A DNA stretch of 20,632 nucleotides from an uncultured Ruminococcus sp. (GTDB lineage Bacteria; Bacillota; Clostridia; Oscillospirales; Ruminococcaceae). Numbering within the stretch: position 1 is the stretch's first letter; the number at the start of each line of letters is the position of its first letter. Position numbers and translations under genes: made by a program. Under the pieces are notes generated by a model. It was not told the DNA's origin, ran no database searches, and was given only the letters and a program-made list of their open reading frames with translations. The DNA is taken from contig CAMOEP010000005.1 in NCBI GenBank assembly GCA_946612185.1, positions 1 through 20,632 of the forward strand. The letters are read 5' to 3'. Positions 7,522 to 15,870 of this stretch are shown here, piece by piece.

Positions 7522-8885
7522 TGCGTCACCTCATAGTCATCGCTATTCAGGAGGATAACAGTATTCTCGGCAAGTTCATCGGAAGAAACGGCGATATAGT
7601 AACCGGCTTCCATATCCCTTGTAACTTTCAGAAGCTTCATCTCGCCGTCAACATATCCTGCAACGTACTCGCCGTCGTCCTTTGTTATTATTGACTCATA
7701 AGGCACAGCCAGCCAGTCCCTTAGTTCATCGGTAACGATTATTCCATAAACATTCATGCCATAGCGGAACTGTTCCTGGTACTGCTTATCTATCCTGCCG
7801 TAAACGTACACATTTCCGTTGTCGAAGGAGTCGATGTCAGTTATGACCGCATCAGCCGTAATGTCGTCAGATGCGTCAGTTGTCAGCAGAACTTTCATGC
7901 CGGGTTTGAGTTCAGCGCTCTTGTCGGCGGTAATGCTAAGGCGTAGCCCCAAGTCATTTTCCGGGGATATACTCATGACCGGCTGATTGAACCGCACCAT
8001 TCCCGGATCAGCCGCACAATTTGTTACAATGCCCGATGTTTCTGCGTAAACTGTAAGTTCCTCACGCTTTTTTTCAAGGAGTGCAAGGCTGTCACGGCTT
8101 GCCTGAAGCGCAGACTGGGCAAGTTCGTCTGCCGCCTTCTGGATCTGGGTCATCTGGTCGCCCTTTTCAAGCTGAAGCCGGGCATCTTCCACGCTGAACC
8201 CAAGCTGTTCCAGGGTAGTTTCCGAACTGGTCACAAGCTGTTTTGTACTCTCAATCTTCTGGGAAAGTGTTTCAGTTTTCCGGCTGTATTCCTGGTAGTT
8301 CAGAGAACATCTTGCATACTCAGTCTCGTCCTCAGCAGAATTCATCTCATCGCAGTACTGATCTCTCAAAGCGACACAATCATCATATTCCGCATTAAGA
8401 CTATCCAGTTTTTCTTTCAGTTCATCAAGTGCAGCGCCGGCATTTTCGTACTGTTTACGGGCGATACCCAGCATCATCTGCAAGTTTTCGGTCTGGTTTT
8501 CACCGGCACTTGCGCTTGATGCTGACGAAGCTTTCTGCTCCTCCTCCAGCAGCTTTTCACGGCTTGATTCTATCTGAGAATCAAGTTCTGCTGAGGAGTA
8601 AGTCATAAGCTTGTCGCCGGCTTTTACAATGTCGCCGTTCTTGACATATATCTTGCTGACCGGGTACTTTTCCAGTGAAAACACCGGAGTACTCGTCAGG
8701 AACACCACTTCCCCGGCAGCACCTATGGTATTCTGCACATCACGCCTTGTTACTGTAAAAGTCAGCGGCGGTTCAGTTTGCCGTGTGGTAAACGTCATAA
8801 CATAGAGACTTACGGTCAGTACAGCGGTTATCAGAATGGCGGAAACTGCGATTATTATGTTTCTTGTTTTACTTTTTATCTTCAT
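7518..8885 (-). CDS. HlyD/MacA-type periplasmic adaptor-like protein (second copy)
   Basis: The protein has an N-terminal TM anchor (about residues 9-30), a biotinyl-lipoyl-like half near 80-105 (VSKIYVKNGDIVKAGDKL), a long coiled-coil hairpin (about 115-275, Glu/Lys/Gln-rich), the second lipoyl half and a beta-barrel domain. This is the adaptor partner of MacB-type permeases in Gram-positive bacteria. The start is chosen at the ATG at 8885 because it lies 6 bases from a GGGGG site; an ATG at 8888 and another at 8918 (inside the upstream gene, without ribosome site) are alternatives. It follows the first permease after a short gap and overlaps the second permease by four bases. It has no lipobox, unlike its paralogue at 10173-11540. 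Confidence 0.85.
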   Translation of the reverse strand: MKIKSKTRNIIIAVSAILITAVLTVSLYVMTFTTRQTEPPLTFTVTRRDVQNTIGAAGEVVFLTSTPVFSLEKYPVSKIYVKNGDIVKAGDKLMTYSSAELDSQIESSREKLLEEEQKASSASSASAGENQTENLQMMLGIARKQYENAGAALDELKEKLDSLNAEYDDCVALRDQYCDEMNSAEDETEYARCSLNYQEYSRKTETLSQKIESTKQLVTSSETTLEQLGFSVEDARLQLEKGDQMTQIQKAADELAQSALQASRDSLALLEKKREELTVYAETSGIVTNCAADPGMVRFNQPVMSISPENDLGLRLSITADKSAELKPGMKVLLTTDASDDITADAVITDIDSFDNGNVYVYGRIDKQYQEQFRYGMNVYGIIVTDELRDWLAVPYESIITKDDGEYVAGYVDGEMKLLKVTRDMEAGYYIAVSSDELAENTVILLNSDDYEVTQ

Positions 8886-8898
8886 CATATTCCCCCGC

Positions 8899-10173
8899 TT
8901 ATTCAAATCTAAGTGCATCTACCGGCTGCATACGCATTGCTTTTTTTGCCGGATATCCGCCGAAAATACGTCCCATAATAAGCGAAGCTATCATCATGTA
9001 TATTGATGAACTGGCGCTGGTTTTCAGGGGGATATCTGCATTTGCGATAATGTAGCTGTACTTCTCATCGAGGAGCATGGACAAAAGCTCCTCGATATTG
9101 CTTTTCAGCAGCACATTGCTTGCTGCTCCCAGGGCAATTCCCAGGATACAGGCAAAAAAGCAGATTATGAACGCCTCCATGACGAACTGCGAGCGAATAA
9201 CCTTGTCAGGAGCGCCCAGTGCTTTTTTTATGCCTATCTCAGGGGTTCGCTCGGATACGCTTATCATCAGGGTGTTGGTAAGACCCATGCCGCTGACAAG
9301 GAATATTATAAGCGACACGAAAATGAACAGAACTGTTACCAGAGTTATCATTTGCTCCGTTCCCTGGTCAATTGAGGAATCCATGTATACTGCCACATCT
9401 GCCTGCGGCATTTTTGCAGAGAAGAAGTAGTAGATATCAGTTACCGGATTCCCGCCGACAAAAGAACCCTCCTTGTAGGCGACTTTCAGCGCAGGCATTT
9501 CACTTTCGTTCATCACGCCGAATATGTCGTTTATAAAAGTGTACGGCAGGTACAGATTGTATGCCACTGTTTCTCCGGGAGAACGGAAAGTCTTGTAAAT
9601 ACCTGTAACTGCGCAGGTGAAGATCTCGCCGGAGTCACATTTCAGAACTATCTCCTTTCCCAGACTGTTTTCAGCATCACCGAACAGCTTTTTTCCCAGT
9701 TCATCGGGAATGACTACGGTATTCATAAGCTTGTTGCAGTCCTCATCAGAAATGAACCGTCCGCCAACCATTTTCACCTGGTTGATTTTTTCGGAAACTG
9801 CCGAAACGCCGTTCAGGACCGTATCACATGAAACTTTTCCTACCTTGGCAGATGCAAGATGACTTGTGTCGGAGGTGAAGCTGATGCCGTAGATATAATC
9901 CGGAAGCTGAGAGTTAAACTCATAGCACAGATCCTTCGGAAAATTTACCGGAACTTCACGGTTTTTCTTTTCAGTCGCAGAAACATTGATGTATTTGCAC
10001 TCGCTGATACCGGAATAGTAAAGGCGTATGACCTGGCTGGAAAAGCTGCCCACAGAAAGCACTATCGTAACTATCGCAATTCCGATGGCAAAGCCCAGCA
10101 TAGTCAGCAGCGTGCGGACTTTCTTTGACCAAAGGCTGTCGAGTGCGCCCATAATGGTTTCCAGAAAAGCCAT
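8899..10173 (-). CDS. MacB/FtsX-type ABC transporter permease (first copy)
   Basis: This 424-residue protein has one N-terminal TM helix (about 16-36), an extracytoplasmic MacB-like domain (about 40-275) and three C-terminal TM helices. The ATPase-coupling motif reads ISVSERTPEIGIKKALGAP. It is a distant paralogue of the permease at 6232-7521, with the same architecture but low sequence identity by eye. The ATG overlaps the TAA stop of the upstream lipoprotein adaptor by one base (TAATG), with a GGAGGAGG site ahead. No ATP-binding domain is present. Together with its adaptor it forms the first of two tandem adaptor/permease pairs, probably working in export or in resistance to a peptide. A mixed complex of both permeases is possible. 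Confidence 0.9.
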   Translation of the reverse strand: MAFLETIMGALDSLWSKKVRTLLTMLGFAIGIAIVTIVLSVGSFSSQVIRLYYSGISECKYINVSATEKKNREVPVNFPKDLCYEFNSQLPDYIYGISFTSDTSHLASAKVGKVSCDTVLNGVSAVSEKINQVKMVGGRFISDEDCNKLMNTVVIPDELGKKLFGDAENSLGKEIVLKCDSGEIFTCAVTGIYKTFRSPGETVAYNLYLPYTFINDIFGVMNESEMPALKVAYKEGSFVGGNPVTDIYYFFSAKMPQADVAVYMDSSIDQGTEQMITLVTVLFIFVSLIIFLVSGMGLTNTLMISVSERTPEIGIKKALGAPDKVIRSQFVMEAFIICFFACILGIALGAASNVLLKSNIEELLSMLLDEKYSYIIANADIPLKTSASSSIYMMIASLIMGRIFGGYPAKKAMRMQPVDALRFE

Positions 10174-11540
10174 TACTTTGTCCCCTCCTCCAGTTCGACC
10201 TTCATACCTGGGTGACAGTCCTGGGGATCGGTGATAATGAGTTCACCCTCAGAAATATCTGCTTTAAGTATCTGAGTGTAAACGCCGTTCGAGATGCCTG
10301 TCTCAATATTTTTTTCGTCAACGTAGTAGCTGCCGTCGCCGTTACTTTCAGCAACATAAACGCTGGTCACGCCGTCAATACTGTTGATGACCGCACTGTC
10401 CGGCACGCTGAAGCAGTCAAGAGTCTCGGCAGTGAATGTGACATTTGCAGTCATTCCGCAGAGGATATCCTCGTCAGCATCGAAGCTTACCGAAACACTG
10501 TAGCCGTCGTTTTCCTTTATTTCGCTGACTTCGGTAACTTCGCCGGTGTACTCCTTCTCATTGAGTGCGCCTGTTTTGAAGCTTACCTTATCGCCCACGT
10601 TCACAAGCAGGATATACTTATCAGGGATACTAAGGTCTACAGCCAGTTTTTCGGTGCGCACGCCTGCCACTACTCCGCTTTCGCAGTACTGTCCGGCGGA
10701 AACGTTGACAGCGGTGATAATGCCGTCAGCAGGCGACTTCACCTCAGCCTGCTCCAGTTTTTCTTTAAGCTGCTCCAGTTTTTTCCGGGTACTGTCAGGC
10801 TGCTGTTTTTTCTTCTCATTCAGGTCAGCTTCCGCAGTTTCAATATTGTGGCTGCACTGACTCTGTTTCATTTCCAGTTCTATTTCAAGGTTTTCGATCT
10901 GGCTGTCCGCAGAGGCGAGGTTCTGCTCATACTGACTTATCTGCTGGTCATACTGCTCAGACATTGCAAGCTGTGCGTTGTACTCGGCTGTAAGTGCAGC
11001 GATCTCCTCCGGGTCAGATGCACCGCTTATCTGGTCATAGAGCGAGTCAGCCTGTGCTGACGCATCGTCACGTTTTCCTTTCAGGCTGTCTATCTGTTCA
11101 CTTATGCTGTCCCGTGAGCGTATGGCTGAGTCTATCTGAGACTGTATCTTCCTTGTCTCGTTGTCCATAGAAGTCTTTGCGAATTCCAGGTTCTTCTCCG
11201 CCTGTGCAACTGCTGAGTTCTGGCTTTCTTCTGCGGACTTTGCAGCATTTTCCAGTTCCTCGATCTGCTCGCTTATATCAGATGTATCAAGCAAGCATAT
11301 CACGTCACCGGCTTTTACGCTGTCGCCTGTGCTGACGAATACCTCTTTTACACGGCTGCCCACAAGCTGAGTTTCGATATTCAGCGGCTTATCTGCCGGA
11401 GAAATAGTTCCGTCCTGATAAAAAACGTCATTGATCTGCTGTTTCTGATACTCACAAACCTGAACCTTTTCTGTCTCCTGCTGACCGCAGCCTGACAGAG
11501 TAATTAAACTGCAAAGTATCAATGCTGAGTACTTTTTCAT
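10173..11540 (-). CDS. Lipoprotein adaptor of a MacA/HlyD-type efflux system (first copy)
   Basis: This 455-residue protein begins with a lipoprotein signal (LITLSGC, lipid-modified Cys18), then a lipoyl half (VKEVFVSTGDSVKAGDVICLL near 65-88), a very long coiled-coil region (about 90-275), the second lipoyl half (VKSPADGIITAVNVSAGQYC), a beta-barrel and a membrane-proximal domain. This is the membrane fusion protein family, anchored on the outer face of the membrane. It is the first gene after a consensus promoter (11598-11626) with CGGAGGGC ahead of the ATG, and its stop overlaps the start of the first permease. The neighbouring RiPP exporter ends in a hairpin upstream, so this operon is probably transcribed separately. 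Confidence 0.88.
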   Translation of the reverse strand: MKKYSALILCSLITLSGCGQQETEKVQVCEYQKQQINDVFYQDGTISPADKPLNIETQLVGSRVKEVFVSTGDSVKAGDVICLLDTSDISEQIEELENAAKSAEESQNSAVAQAEKNLEFAKTSMDNETRKIQSQIDSAIRSRDSISEQIDSLKGKRDDASAQADSLYDQISGASDPEEIAALTAEYNAQLAMSEQYDQQISQYEQNLASADSQIENLEIELEMKQSQCSHNIETAEADLNEKKKQQPDSTRKKLEQLKEKLEQAEVKSPADGIITAVNVSAGQYCESGVVAGVRTEKLAVDLSIPDKYILLVNVGDKVSFKTGALNEKEYTGEVTEVSEIKENDGYSVSVSFDADEDILCGMTANVTFTAETLDCFSVPDSAVINSIDGVTSVYVAESNGDGSYYVDEKNIETGISNGVYTQILKADISEGELIITDPQDCHPGMKVELEEGTK

Positions 11541-11597
11541 ATGCCCTCCGTTCCCTTTCGTCTCGTTCTTGAAGCTATTATTTCAATCATTTATTAA

Positions 11598-11626
11598 ATT
11601 ATAATACACTTACGCCTGAATGTCAA
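11598..11626 (-). promoter_or_regulatory. Consensus promoter of the adaptor/permease operon
   Basis: On the minus strand TTGACA (11626-11621) and TATAAT (11603-11598) are spaced by 17 bases. The leader to the ATG at 11540 is about 50 bases. The stretch 11627-11711 upstream shows nothing else recognisable. Confidence 0.85.
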
Positions 11627-11711
11627 CAGTTAAACAAATTTCGTCCGCAGCAGCAAGCTTTTGCCATTACCGCAGCTTAATGGGGATTTCCCACGGTCAC
11701 GGATAAAATAC

Positions 11712-11740
11712 AAGGCTTGAAAACATCGTTCTCAAGCCTT
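11712..11740 (-). terminator. Probable terminator overlapping the RiPP exporter stop codon
   Basis: AAGGCTTGA and TCAAGCCTT form a perfect 9-bp stem whose 5' arm contains the TGA stop of the ABC gene. On the minus strand it is followed by GTATTTTAT, a modest T-rich tail. The same hairpin has a better T-run in the plus direction, so it could act both ways. Confidence 0.6.
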
Positions 11741-13381
11741 TTTATCCAAAAGCATCCTGCCGTTTTTCAGGGTAAGTTTCTCATCGAGTCTATCGTATAT
11801 CTCCTGGTCATGCGAAATAATTATGAGCATCTTATCCTTGAAACACTCCTGAACGTTTTCGATAACTTTTTTGCCTGTCTCTGTATCAAGAGCAGATGTA
11901 GGCTCATCAAGAATAATTATCTTCTTATCCGTCAGCATTGCCCGTGCGATAGATAACCTCTGTCTCTGACCGGTGGAAAGTGCCATTCCACCATCACCAA
12001 CAACATTGTCCATTTTGTTCTCCAAAGAATCGACCTCATCGTAAAGACCAACTTTTTTAAGAACGTTCCATGCCTCATCAGAAGTGACTGTCTTATTGAA
12101 CATGGTCAGATTATTGTATATAGTATCATTAAGGAACACTGGCGAAGAAGAAACATATGCAACATTATCACCTATACTATCAATGTTTATATCCGAACAT
12201 TTCACGCCGTCAATAGTTATTTCGCCATTATCAGGCTTCCACAGACCGAAAAGAAGCTTTACAAAAGTGCTTTTACCTTCGCCCGTTCTTCCGTTTATAC
12301 TGTAGCTTTTTCCCTTTCTGAAACTAAAGCTTGCATTATCGTATATTTTATTGATCCCATCGTAAGAGAAACACATATTATTGGCAGATATTATGCTTTC
12401 GTCTGTATCTGCTGCCTGCTGAGTTTTTTCCGGCGGAGCATTATGCGCTATATTTGACACTCTTTCATATATAGGCATAAGTTCAGCATAATTAACAGAG
12501 AAATCAACTATCTTGATTATACCAGAGGTTATCGTACCGGTATAGGTCATAAACGTAACCAGTTCACCTACTGTCATGGTTTGGTTTATTATGCAATAAC
12601 CAGAATAACCTATCACTATACAGGTAGTCAGTGCGCTTATGAAATCAACGATATTTACCGTAAGGACTTCAAACAGTACTGAACGCTTTCCTATTTTATA
12701 CTGTTCATCAAGCTTTTCATTCATTTTTTGCAGAACATTTTTCTTGAAACCTGATAGAATGAGTTCCACCGGATTTTTTACAATATCCTGCAAAAGTGAC
12801 GAACATTCACCGGAAGAAGTTCGCCTTTCACCGCTCAGCTTTATCAGACGTGGGGTAAGCTTTTTCTGTATAACGACTGCGAAGGGCTGGAGGATAAGTA
12901 TGAGAAGCATCAGTTTCCAGTTAAGCACCAAAAGGAAAAATACCGCCACAATAACTGAAAATGCAGTCCTCAGCAGATTGAAAACGTTATTCAGCGCAAA
13001 TCCGCACAGCGACATCGAATCCGCCTCAACAGTCTGGTACAATTCACCTTTTGATACAGACGAAAGGTAATCTCCGTCAAACCGGAAAATCTTTTCAATA
13101 AGTTCCTTTTTAAGATCTCTTGCATCAGAGAGAATGAGTATCGTATTATATGTGCTGCTGAAATATGATACTCCTGCTTTTGCGAAAGATAACCCGATGT
13201 ATCCGATAATATACATCATAAGCAGCCTTTCATCACCTGCCGGGATCACATCATCTATCATATGCATAAGAAGTGCTGACGCACCTGCTGTCAGAAGTGA
13301 TGCAGCAAGCAGGAGCGTTATCATTACGATCAGCTTGCTTTTATTTTTACTTAGTACAAGATCATAAATTCCCTTAAACAT
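11732..13381 (-). CDS. RiPP exporter: ABC transporter with fused membrane and ATPase domains, no peptidase domain
   Basis: From the ATG at 13381 the protein has 549 residues. A six-helix exporter membrane domain (about 15-300) is followed by an ATPase domain with Walker A GRTGEGKST (364-372), signature LSTGQ (468-472, replacing the usual LSGGQ), Walker B IIILDEP with Asp492-Glu493, and the H-loop His in ISHDQE. No N-terminal C39 peptidase is present, so leader cleavage must be done by another enzyme, probably the S8 peptidase of the locus. The ATG overlaps the TAA of the second radical SAM gene (TAATG), showing coupling. A longer frame reaches 13498 but only by reading inside the radical SAM gene. 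It likely exports the mature peptide as a homodimer. Confidence 0.9.
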   Translation of the reverse strand: MFKGIYDLVLSKNKSKLIVMITLLLAASLLTAGASALLMHMIDDVIPAGDERLLMMYIIGYIGLSFAKAGVSYFSSTYNTILILSDARDLKKELIEKIFRFDGDYLSSVSKGELYQTVEADSMSLCGFALNNVFNLLRTAFSVIVAVFFLLVLNWKLMLLILILQPFAVVIQKKLTPRLIKLSGERRTSSGECSSLLQDIVKNPVELILSGFKKNVLQKMNEKLDEQYKIGKRSVLFEVLTVNIVDFISALTTCIVIGYSGYCIINQTMTVGELVTFMTYTGTITSGIIKIVDFSVNYAELMPIYERVSNIAHNAPPEKTQQAADTDESIISANNMCFSYDGINKIYDNASFSFRKGKSYSINGRTGEGKSTFVKLLFGLWKPDNGEITIDGVKCSDINIDSIGDNVAYVSSSPVFLNDTIYNNLTMFNKTVTSDEAWNVLKKVGLYDEVDSLENKMDNVVGDGGMALSTGQRQRLSIARAMLTDKKIIILDEPTSALDTETGKKVIENVQECFKDKMLIIISHDQEIYDRLDEKLTLKNGRMLLDKKA

Positions 13382-14418
13382 TATTTTATTCCATGTAATT
13401 TGATTTTCAGGTTTTCTGATGCACAGACCACCACTGACGGGGTCATGTGATCGCCTGTAAGTTTCTGATTGATTATCCTGCACCGTGGGCTTATACAATA
13501 CTCATAGTATCCGCAGCCGGCACAGGCTTCAAGTTTGCCGTTATTCATACAGTTTATACGTTTAGCTGCATTCACGTCTACTCCGTTGAAAATATCTCCG
13601 ACTTCATAATACTCATCACCTGCTGCATATGTGCAGGGATAGAGTTTTCCGTTTATATATATCTGATAGCCGTCACAACCAACATAACATTTTCCCAGGC
13701 GCTTGATAGCCGAATCAATTATACCTATCTTTATGCGGTATTCCGGATGTGCCAGCCTGTATTCACGCACTTTCAGCAATTCATGGTAAACTGTCCCGAA
13801 CAGTTCCTCTGTCCATTCTTTGCTGAAATGATCTATGCCCGGCATTATTTCCCTGAAACCCAATTCAATCAGGTGAATGATATTATCGCTGAGATCCGCT
13901 GCGTTATCCGGCGTTACTACCATTCGTGTACGGACGTTACCTTTTAGTTCAAGGTATTTCAGTGCATTGGAAACTGCCAGGTCATAAGTTCCTGAACCAT
14001 CGTGCCGGACACGGTTCATGTCGTGACACTTCTTTGTACCATCAAGGCTGACAGTAAGTTCGCTGATACATTCAGCAGCTTCTTCACACATTACAGAACA
14101 ATTGGTAGTAGCGGTGGTAAACAGCTTAATATCCGGACGCTCCTGCTTTATTTTCTTTACAACATAAACGATAAGCTTCTGGTTAAGCATAGGTTCGCCG
14201 CCGTGAAAATTGAGCCAAAGTGCATTGCAAGCTTTGGTATCTATCTCATTATACATGAATTCAATAGCCTTGTCAGCGATTTCCTGAGACATATACGCAT
14301 CAGGCTTGTCACAAGTCTCATAACAGTAGCGGCAGTTGAAATTACAATAAGTAGTTACCCAAAAATTGAATTGCAGGAATTTATCCTCATTTGTAATATA
14401 TGTATTCTTCAATTCCAT
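13381..14418 (-). CDS. Radical SAM/SPASM peptide maturase, second enzyme (no RRE)
   Basis: This 345-residue enzyme has the radical SAM cluster motif C25-NFN-C29-RY-C32, the SAM-contacting GGEP at 73-76, and a Cys-rich C-terminal region (including C290, C299, C302, C308, C313, C332) typical of SPASM domains that hold auxiliary iron-sulfur clusters. It lacks an N-terminal leader-binding domain, so it may use the RRE of its partner or recognise the already modified peptide. Its start overlaps the end of the partner gene by ten bases in another frame. The family makes thioether, C-C or related crosslinks in RiPPs, and also includes sulfatase-maturing enzymes; the peptide substrate is inferred from context. 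The exact bond cannot be read from sequence. Confidence 0.88.
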   Translation of the reverse strand: MELKNTYITNEDKFLQFNFWVTTYCNFNCRYCYETCDKPDAYMSQEIADKAIEFMYNEIDTKACNALWLNFHGGEPMLNQKLIVYVVKKIKQERPDIKLFTTATTNCSVMCEEAAECISELTVSLDGTKKCHDMNRVRHDGSGTYDLAVSNALKYLELKGNVRTRMVVTPDNAADLSDNIIHLIELGFREIMPGIDHFSKEWTEELFGTVYHELLKVREYRLAHPEYRIKIGIIDSAIKRLGKCYVGCDGYQIYINGKLYPCTYAAGDEYYEVGDIFNGVDVNAAKRINCMNNGKLEACAGCGYYEYCISPRCRIINQKLTGDHMTPSVVVCASENLKIKLHGIK

Positions 14419-15698
14419 ACGGTCATCAGCTTTCTTTTCTTTGCATCACAGAACTGCTCAAATTTCTGATGATTTTTCATAGCATAACTATACTGCATAC
14501 AAGTATGACAGAACAGTCTTACCGGACATTCTCTACATTCGCTGTTGCTGTAGATCGTACTCATTCCGTTGAAATTCCTGTAGCCGTCAGTTTCTTCGAT
14601 CCCGCCGCCAAAAATAAACTGCTTTAAAGATGCAACATTCATTACATTACCTAAAGCAAAGGCAGGGCGGAGCATTGAAATACATGGATACATCACACCA
14701 TTATGAGCGATCGCTATCTTTTTCTTCATAGCACCGCAGCTTACGCAATGGGGCATATCGTTTGCAGGAAAATTGATACCATTTGGAAAAGGAGGAAGGA
14801 TCGGTGCAAAACCGCTGTCCGGATCACGAGGGATAAGATCAAGATTTTCCTCTGCTCTGCCTACGATATCATAGTTTCTGATTATTGGATCAGCGCCCAT
14901 ATCCTTAGCAAGCTTTCTGAATCTGTCAATACAGTACATATTAGGCTTTACCTCAGTCATAGAGACAGAAAAGTCCTTCATACCCTTTCTTTTCATAATA
15001 TCTATGCCTTTGATTATCTTATCAAAAACACCCTTTCCTCGTATCGCAGCACAAGTTTCCTCATCAACACCGTCAATGCTGAATGAAAAGCTGTCGAAAA
15101 TACTAAGAAGCCTGTCAGCATTCTGCTCGTTGATAAGTGTGGCATTTGACATGAGAACCAATCCGCAGGAAAGGTTTTCCTTTGCGTACTCCGCAATTTC
15201 AAAGAAATCATTTCTGATAAGCGGTTCACCGCCTGTAAAAGTAAGGCTTCCCAGCTCAATATCCTTCAGCTTGTCAATTACGCTTTTCCACTGTTCAGTT
15301 GTAAGTTCATCTGAGACATTGCTGCACTTTGCATCTACACAGCAATGGCGGCACTTGAGATTACATCTGTCCGTTATCTCAATGCTGACATTAAATTTTG
15401 TGTTCTTATTCTCACTCGTTACCAGTATCCTGTACTTTACCAGTACTTTAAGCATTTTCTCGAAAAATTCCCTGTCGCTGTCGTCCTGAAACATTTTCAA
15501 AAGCTGGGCAGGAGTAAGCTTTTCGTCAACCATACGTTCGATTATATCACAACATTCAGATGTCATTTTAAAATTCTTACCGCTGAGTGTATCTGCAAGA
15601 ATTACTTTTCCGTTGTATTCGCACTTATAAAAACCCTCAGAATACTCAAGCACTTTGTCAGGTTCAAGTTCAAGAATAGTTATGTTTTTTTTGTCCAT
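14409..15698 (-). CDS. RRE-fused radical SAM/SPASM peptide maturase
   Basis: The protein has 429 residues. Residues 1-95 form a PqqD-like RiPP recognition element with the usual pattern of beta hairpin then helices (FYKCEYNGKVILAD; MTSECCDIIERM; LTPAQLLKMF). The radical SAM core has C112-NLK-C116-RH-C119 and GGEP at 156-159. The C-terminal SPASM region carries C318, C321, C339, C388, C391, C397, C400 and C417, enough for two auxiliary clusters. The RRE should bind the conserved leader of the 71-residue precursors and present the core. GAGGAA stands 9 bases before the ATG. It is coupled to the second radical SAM gene. Two such enzymes per cluster also occur in known sactipeptide loci (ruminococcin C, thuricin Z). 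Confidence 0.92.
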   Translation of the reverse strand: MDKKNITILELEPDKVLEYSEGFYKCEYNGKVILADTLSGKNFKMTSECCDIIERMVDEKLTPAQLLKMFQDDSDREFFEKMLKVLVKYRILVTSENKNTKFNVSIEITDRCNLKCRHCCVDAKCSNVSDELTTEQWKSVIDKLKDIELGSLTFTGGEPLIRNDFFEIAEYAKENLSCGLVLMSNATLINEQNADRLLSIFDSFSFSIDGVDEETCAAIRGKGVFDKIIKGIDIMKRKGMKDFSVSMTEVKPNMYCIDRFRKLAKDMGADPIIRNYDIVGRAEENLDLIPRDPDSGFAPILPPFPNGINFPANDMPHCVSCGAMKKKIAIAHNGVMYPCISMLRPAFALGNVMNVASLKQFIFGGGIEETDGYRNFNGMSTIYSNSECRECPVRLFCHTCMQYSYAMKNHQKFEQFCDAKKRKLMTVWN

Positions 15699-15801
15699 TA
15701 TAAATGATTCCTCACTGTTTATTTTCTGTATCTCTCAGTACTCACCTTCATAAAGCCTTCAAAAAGATGTTTCCGAAAGCTTATAAGACAAGTTCTAATG
15801 A

Positions 15802-15870
15802 ACAACACCGCACAAAGACCGCCTGACAGCTTTGCGATGCATCTGCCTCACAATCTTTGTGCGGTGTTGT
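15802..15870. repeat. Short palindromic repeat at the S8 peptidase 3' end
   Basis: A perfect 17-bp inverted repeat (ACAACACCGCACAAAGA at 15802-15818 and its complement at 15854-15870) encloses 35 bases. The left part, including CCGCCTGACAGCTTTGCG, is shared with the repeat at 18611-18652, and the CAACACCGCAC end with the element at 17936-18080. The right arm is read as the last codons of the S8 peptidase gene. It can fold as a strong hairpin between that gene and the RRE-fused radical SAM gene. Confidence 0.8.

Noticed and set aside
10212..11060. Plus-strand open frame of 282 codons opposite the lipoprotein adaptor
   Set aside because: It is a shadow of the coiled-coil adaptor gene, with low-complexity translation and no start signal.
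13382..13498. Longer N-terminus for the ABC exporter starting at 13498
   Set aside because: The extra 39 residues read inside the second radical SAM gene and look unlike a transporter; the ATG at 13381 overlapping the upstream stop fits coupled translation.
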